From the NCBI RefSeq assembly GCF_009362785.1, contig NZ_WHNQ01000043.1:1-43633 (forward strand): 43,633 nt of DNA. Reading direction: 5' to 3'. Positions 43,614 to 43,633 of this stretch are shown one piece after another. The translations under genes were made by a program, and so were the position numbers. Every line of letters starts with the position of its first letter. Within the stretch, counting starts at the first letter, position 1. This DNA comes from Paraburkholderia atlantica. Its GTDB lineage: Bacteria > Pseudomonadota > Gammaproteobacteria > Burkholderiales > Burkholderiaceae. Below the pieces are notes generated by a model. That model was not told the origin of the DNA and ran no database searches. It saw nothing but the letters and a program-made list of their open reading frames with translations.

Positions 43614-43633
43614 GATTTATACATGTCGAACAG

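Larger units (their letters stand above)
43379..43633. other. Gene-free, very AT-rich end of the window
   Basis: No gene is seen. Base composition becomes strongly AT-rich after about 43500, unlike the rest of the window. ATCAAT-AAAT-ATTGAT (43533-43548) overlaps an FNR-like TTGAT-TTAT-ATCAA box (43544-43557). A promoter for a gene beyond the edge, or DNA from a different source, would explain it. Confidence 0.5.

Noticed and set aside
1..43633. tRNA or rRNA genes, riboswitches
   Set aside because: None was recognised on reading both strands. A covariance-model scan would be needed to exclude small RNAs, and none is claimed.

Overview
The window looks like an accessory replicon or genomic island of a high-GC betaproteobacterium, most likely Burkholderia, Paraburkholderia or Caballeronia. 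This rests on GC-rich codon use, the family mix (a fused pseudokinase/ATPase/histidine kinase, PHB depolymerase, TTC38-type TPR protein) and the load of IS66, ISNCY, IS5, IS21, IS3, IS6, IS1182 and Tn3 elements. All family names come from reading the sequence, not from database searches.

Regions: 1-534 is the end of an IS66 element. 654-6104 is one very large sensor gene with a degenerate Ser/Thr kinase domain, AAA-type ATPase, long helical region, GAF, PAS and NarL-type histidine kinase. 6510-7711 holds decayed ISNCY and IS6 genes. 7733-12104 is a compact minus-strand operon: EamA exporter, haem-oxygenase-like diiron enzyme and two different ATP-grasp ligases. It resembles a small-molecule (modified amino acid or short peptide) pathway and is the best candidate for an undescribed system here. 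12486-13987 holds remnants of a LysR gene, an SDR and an IS5-type transposase. 14758-16176 is an isolated methyltransferase gene with a novel N-terminal half, lying between two IS5 remnants. 17437-18640 is a broken IS5 element beside the start of a 3-hydroxybutyrate-oligomer hydrolase gene. 18915-22317 pairs a sigma-54 activator with a divergent secreted PHB depolymerase that has a good -24/-12 promoter and a strong downstream hairpin.

22620-26575 holds an IS21 trace, a frameshifted MFS gene, an intact TTC38-like gene, and broken AraC and SDR genes. 26870-31986 is an amino-acid uptake and catabolism cluster: periplasmic binding protein, Lrp/AsnC regulator, M20 amidohydrolase, a broken carbamoylase-type hydrolase and diaminopropionate ammonia-lyase.

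From 31965 the window is layered transposon debris. A Tn3-family remnant (integrase with two in-frame amber codons, a small accessory gene, and tnpA) ends at 38220 inside an IS3 (IS2-group) element. An IS1182 element with a 6-bp target duplication sits in tnpA, and an IS5 element with an 8-bp duplication sits in the IS3 orfB. After 40841 come a short gene for a 51-residue secreted peptide, a perfect FNR-type box, and two IS6 elements in opposite orientation that enclose fragments of a murA-like gene and an MFS exporter. The window ends in very AT-rich DNA with a 12-bp tandem repeat.
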